Made by a program: the position numbers and the translations under genes
Part shown: positions 12,917 through 15,196 of the stretch, in pieces
Position numbering within the stretch: position 1 is the stretch's first letter
How the letters are laid out: the number at the start of each line of letters is the position of its first letter
The notes under the pieces: model-generated
The model's input: the letters and a program-made list of their open reading frames with translations, nothing else
What the model was told of the DNA's origin: nothing
Database searches by the model: none
NCBI GenBank assembly: GCA_002423495.1
Contig: DIWN01000065.1
Coordinates: 1-15,196 of the forward strand
Length of the DNA stretch: 15,196 nt
Origin: Anaerolineaceae bacterium UBA6105
GTDB lineage: Bacteria; Chloroflexota; Anaerolineae; Anaerolineales; Anaerolineaceae
Direction: 5' to 3'

Positions 12917-13729
12917 TTACAAACCAAAAATGATGAAAAAATAATACCCCACTGCCATCGCCCAGAGCATCGAATCCAATCGGTCGAGCACGCCGCCGTG
13001 ACCCGGGATCAGGCTGCCGGTGTCCTTCACCGCCAGCGAGCGCTTGATCAGGCTCATGAGCGTGTCGCCAAAAAACGCCAAAGGACCCAATATCAACCCC
13101 AAACCCGCCCCATTCAGCATCCCCAACTCCGGCAAGGGTTTGCGCAAGATCCAGCCAATCAATACCCCCGAAAGCAATCCCACCAGCGTGCCGCCGATCA
13201 ACCCTTCAAGCGTCTTTTTCGGGCTGAGCCTGGGCAGAATATTGCGCTTTCCAAATCGTGTGCCTATCAAATACGCTCCGGCATCCACCAGCCAAACCAG
13301 CGCGATCGTTACCAGCAGCCACAGGTTGCCATGCGGCTGGCTCTGATTGAGCGAAATGCCGTACGCCCCCAGGACGCCAATAAAGAACACGCCAAAAACC
13401 TGCAGTCCCAGGCTGATGAAGGCTTTGTCATCCCCGTGCTCATACTGCCACAGGCTGTAACTCCCCAACACCACCAGGATCAGCGTCCAGGCCAGGGGCT
13501 CCAGCCAGGCAGTTGCGAACATGCTCAGCAAAACCAGCGCGCCAATGGCGCTCATTATCAAGGGATAAGCAACTTTGTAGCCTGAGTTTTGGAGCATGCG
13601 GGAATACTCAAAACCCGCAAATGCCAGTACGAGGAGCAGAAATAAATTGAATGCAATCCCCCCAAGCCATACCAGACCCAAGAACAGGGGCACAAAAATC
13701 ATGGCCGAGAGTGCCCGCTGACGCAGCAT
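12917..13729 (-). CDS. cdsA: Phosphatidate cytidylyltransferase (CDP-diacylglycerol synthase)
   Basis: This integral membrane enzyme makes CDP-diacylglycerol from phosphatidic acid and CTP (EC 2.7.7.41), the precursor of bacterial phospholipids. The 270-residue length is usual. It has about eight hydrophobic segments. LVDAGAYLIGTRFGKRN (147-163) and SPKKTLEGLIGG (169-180) are conserved cytoplasmic segments. The family signature S-x-x-KR-x4-KD…P-x-HGG-x-x-DR-x-D is complete at 226-252 (SLIKR, KDTGS, PGHGGVLDRLD). Its ATG overlaps the uppS stop by one base (TAATG), so translation is coupled. It is last in the frr-uppS-cdsA operon. The dxr and rseP genes that often follow in other bacteria are absent, because the next gene, pgm, converges. 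Confidence 0.95.
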   Translation of the reverse strand: MLRQRALSAMIFVPLFLGLVWLGGIAFNLFLLLVLAFAGFEYSRMLQNSGYKVAYPLIMSAIGALVLLSMFATAWLEPLAWTLILVVLGSYSLWQYEHGDDKAFISLGLQVFGVFFIGVLGAYGISLNQSQPHGNLWLLVTIALVWLVDAGAYLIGTRFGKRNILPRLSPKKTLEGLIGGTLVGLLSGVLIGWILRKPLPELGMLNGAGLGLILGPLAFFGDTLMSLIKRSLAVKDTGSLIPGHGGVLDRLDSMLWAMAVGYYFFIIFGL

Positions 13730-14439
13730 TACTTTTGGCTCAGTCCGCCAAAGCGACGTTCGCGTTTGGAGAAATCTTCAAGGATCTCTGCCAGGGTAGC
13801 TTCGTCGAAATCCGGCCATAACACTTCCGGAAAAGCCCATTCACTGTAAACGCTCTGCCAGGTGAGGAAATTGCTGGTGCGAAATTCGCCTGAAGTGCGG
13901 ATGATCAGGTCGGGGTCCGGGATGCTAACAGTAAACATGTGATCGGACAGAGTTTGCTGGGTTATCTCCTCAGCGGGAATGCCTGCCGCCACGATTTTCC
14001 TGACGGCGGTAAGGATCTCGTCACGTCCGCCATAACTGAGAGCCAGGATAACGTCAATGCGGGTGTTGTTTTTCGTCAGTTCGATCGCGTTCTCGATTTT
14101 TTGACGTAATTGAGGCTCGAGATGTTCAAGATGACCGATGTGAAGCAGACGCGCGCCTTCCTTATGCAGTTCCGGGGTTTCTGTTTCGATGAATTCACCC
14201 AGAAGACCCATCAGACCGCGGACCTCTTCTTCAGGCCGGCGCCAGTTTTCAGTGGAGAAGGCATAGAAAGTCAGATGTTTGATGCCGGCATTGGCAGCAG
14301 CACGAATGATGCGCCGCAAGTTTCTTGTTCCGGCACGGTGCCCGGCCAGGCGCGGCAAACCGCGCGCTTTTGCCCAGCGACCGTTCCCATCCATGATGAT
14401 GCCGACATGTTCCGGCACGCGTCTGGTTGTTTCGGACAT
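13729..14439 (-). CDS. uppS: Isoprenyl (undecaprenyl) diphosphate synthase
   Basis: This cis-prenyltransferase adds isopentenyl units to farnesyl diphosphate to make the C55 lipid carrier of cell-wall and glycan synthesis (EC 2.5.1.31 in the usual case). It is cytosolic and membrane-associated. Of 236 residues, HVGIIMDGNGRWAKARG (11-27) holds the catalytic Asp 17. FYAFSTENWRRP (58-69) and LSYGGRDEI (134-142) are family motifs. The pyrophosphate-binding RTSGEFRTSNFLTWQ (181-195) is a slight variant of the common RTGGEQRISNFLLWQ. ATG at 14439 lies one base after the frr stop. It has only a weak ribosome site (GGA), so coupling to frr is likely. An in-frame start at 14493 would lie inside frr and is rejected. 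Product chain length cannot be read from sequence. Confidence 0.94.
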   Translation of the reverse strand: MSETTRRVPEHVGIIMDGNGRWAKARGLPRLAGHRAGTRNLRRIIRAAANAGIKHLTFYAFSTENWRRPEEEVRGLMGLLGEFIETETPELHKEGARLLHIGHLEHLEPQLRQKIENAIELTKNNTRIDVILALSYGGRDEILTAVRKIVAAGIPAEEITQQTLSDHMFTVSIPDPDLIIRTSGEFRTSNFLTWQSVYSEWAFPEVLWPDFDEATLAEILEDFSKRERRFGGLSQK

Positions 14440-14440
14440 A

Positions 14441-14998
14441 TTAGAATTCCATGATCTCTTTTTCTTTACTGTCGCCGATAACGTCCACCTCATCTACCAT
14501 TTCGTCAGTCAGATCCTGCAGGTCCGATTCTCCTCTTTTGAGTTCGTCCTCGGAGATCATTTTCTCCTTTTCGAACTCACGCATGTCTTTCAGGCTGTCA
14601 CGGCGGATGTTGCGGATGGCAACACGGCAATCCTCAAGGCGTGAATTGACCATTTTAACCAGGTCGCGCCTGCGCTCTTCTGTGAGGGGCGGCAGGTTGA
14701 GGCGGATCACCTTGCCATCACTGTTGGGCGTGAGCCCCAGATCCGAAGCCTGAATGGCGCGCTCGATCGCTTTGAGCGATGAGCCATCAAAAGGACGGAT
14801 AAGCAGCTGACGTGATTCGGGCACACTGATGGTGGCGAGTTGAATCAAGGAGAGGCTGGAGCCATAATACTCAACCTGCAGTCTTTCAACCAGCGCGGGT
14901 GAGGCCCGGCCGGTTCGGATCGCCATCAGATCATCTTCCAACACGTCCAGAGCGCCTCGCATGCGCTGTTTGGACTCTCTTAACAATTCATCAATCAT
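14441..14998 (-). CDS. frr: Ribosome recycling factor
   Basis: RRF, with EF-G, splits the post-termination ribosome. The 185-residue length and two-domain pattern are standard. The N-terminal helix MIDELLRESKQRMRGALDVL leads to the conserved LMAIRTGRASPALVERLQVEYYGS region (24-47). SVPESRQLLIRPFDGS (58-73) and NSDGKVIRLNLPPLTEERR (92-110) form the beta domain, and AIRNIRRDSLKDM (127-139) is the conserved basic helix segment. It has a strong ribosome site, GGAGGAGG (15011-15004), 5 bases before the ATG. It is first of three genes with uppS and cdsA. The pyrH gene usually just upstream is not in the 198 bases available. Confidence 0.97.
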   Translation of the reverse strand: MIDELLRESKQRMRGALDVLEDDLMAIRTGRASPALVERLQVEYYGSSLSLIQLATISVPESRQLLIRPFDGSSLKAIERAIQASDLGLTPNSDGKVIRLNLPPLTEERRRDLVKMVNSRLEDCRVAIRNIRRDSLKDMREFEKEKMISEDELKRGESDLQDLTDEMVDEVDVIGDSKEKEIMEF

Positions 14999-15003
14999 AC
15001 CTG

Positions 15004-15011
15004 CCTCCTCC
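15004..15011 (-). promoter_or_regulatory. Strong ribosome binding site of frr
   Basis: GGAGGAGG on the minus strand, 5 bases from the ATG at 14998, the best site in the window. A weak TAAAAT -10-like element lies further upstream at 15046-15041 (context TTGGATAAAATAGG), without a clear -35. Confidence 0.6.
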
Positions 15012-15196
15012 AGTGTTTTTACGAAGCTTAAGCATAACCTATTTTATCCAAAGTTGGGAAAAGCATAGAGCCTGGGTCTCGCCTCTCGTGCAATGAGAAA
15101 AATTGGTCGTAGGGCGAGGTTGAGGGCACCGCCAGCGTTTTGATGAACGAACCTATTGTGCCCTCAACCCGCCGACAACGATAATTTGGGTAACAA
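15012..15196. other. Upstream region of frr, no gene seen
   Basis: The 185 bases to the window end hold the probable frr promoter area (about 15025-15060) and one large inverted repeat (15113-15173). No open frame here looks like a gene. Confidence 0.6.
15113..15173. repeat. Long inverted repeat GGTTGAGGGCAC/GTGCCCTCAACC
   Basis: Twelve-base perfect arms (15118-15129 and 15158-15169) enclose 28 bases. Allowing one bulged A at 15117, four more pairs (GGCG with CGCC) extend it to 16 bp. There is no T-run on either side, so it looks more like a dispersed palindromic element than a terminator. A GTAGGG motif sits just outside the left arm. Confidence 0.8.

Noticed and set aside
12597..12944. 115-codon plus-strand open frame after pgm
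   Set aside because: It runs through a palindrome-rich region and into the cdsA end. There is no ribosome site or plausible protein character.

Overview
The window reads as an ordinary chromosomal segment of a bacterium, most likely Chloroflexota (Anaerolineae-like). This placement is an inference. It rests on the moderately GC-rich sequence, a bacterial NurA/HerA pair transcribed with a Rad50-type SbcC, the compact frr-uppS-cdsA block, and intergenic palindromes of the 'GTCATCGCGAGG…GCGAT' and 'GTAGGG…' kinds that I associate with that phylum. No phage, IS, CRISPR, rRNA or tRNA gene was seen.

Layout: (1) 1-2999, plus strand: the 3' part of priA (replication-restart helicase), a type I phosphoribosyltransferase and an MFS transporter. 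The last two are probably an operon, read from an extended -10 element that overlaps the priA stop codon. (2) 3000-3611: a 610-base gap packed with inverted and direct repeats, including an 81-base sequence present twice at a 127-base offset. (3) 9683 down to 3612, minus strand: a tight four-gene operon nurA > HAS-barrel-like protein > herA > sbcC. Its junctions are a 4-base overlap, a 3-base gap and a 14-base overlap. This is a DNA double-strand-break end-processing cassette resembling the archaeal HerA-NurA-Mre11-Rad50 cluster. It has no mre11/sbcD, and carries an uncharacterised 202-residue protein instead. (4) 9801-10562, plus strand: a SIMPL-domain lipoprotein, closed by a perfect 12-bp hairpin terminator. 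(5) 10776-12422, plus strand: phosphoglucomutase (pgm) with its own promoter and a terminator. (6) 12474-12916: a gene-free stretch made largely of degenerate palindromes. (7) 14998 down to 12917, minus strand: frr > uppS > cdsA, linking ribosome recycling to undecaprenyl-phosphate and CDP-diacylglycerol synthesis. Adjacent genes are 1 base apart or overlap by 1 base. (8) 15012-15196: upstream region of frr with a long inverted repeat.

The most interesting part is the nurA-herA operon. The 202-residue protein has segments that line up with the N-terminal HAS barrel of the HerA encoded next to it. It may therefore be a stand-alone barrel or adaptor of the HerA-NurA machine. A secondary point is a Cys-to-Asp change at one of the eight otherwise perfectly spaced zinc-ligand positions of PriA.
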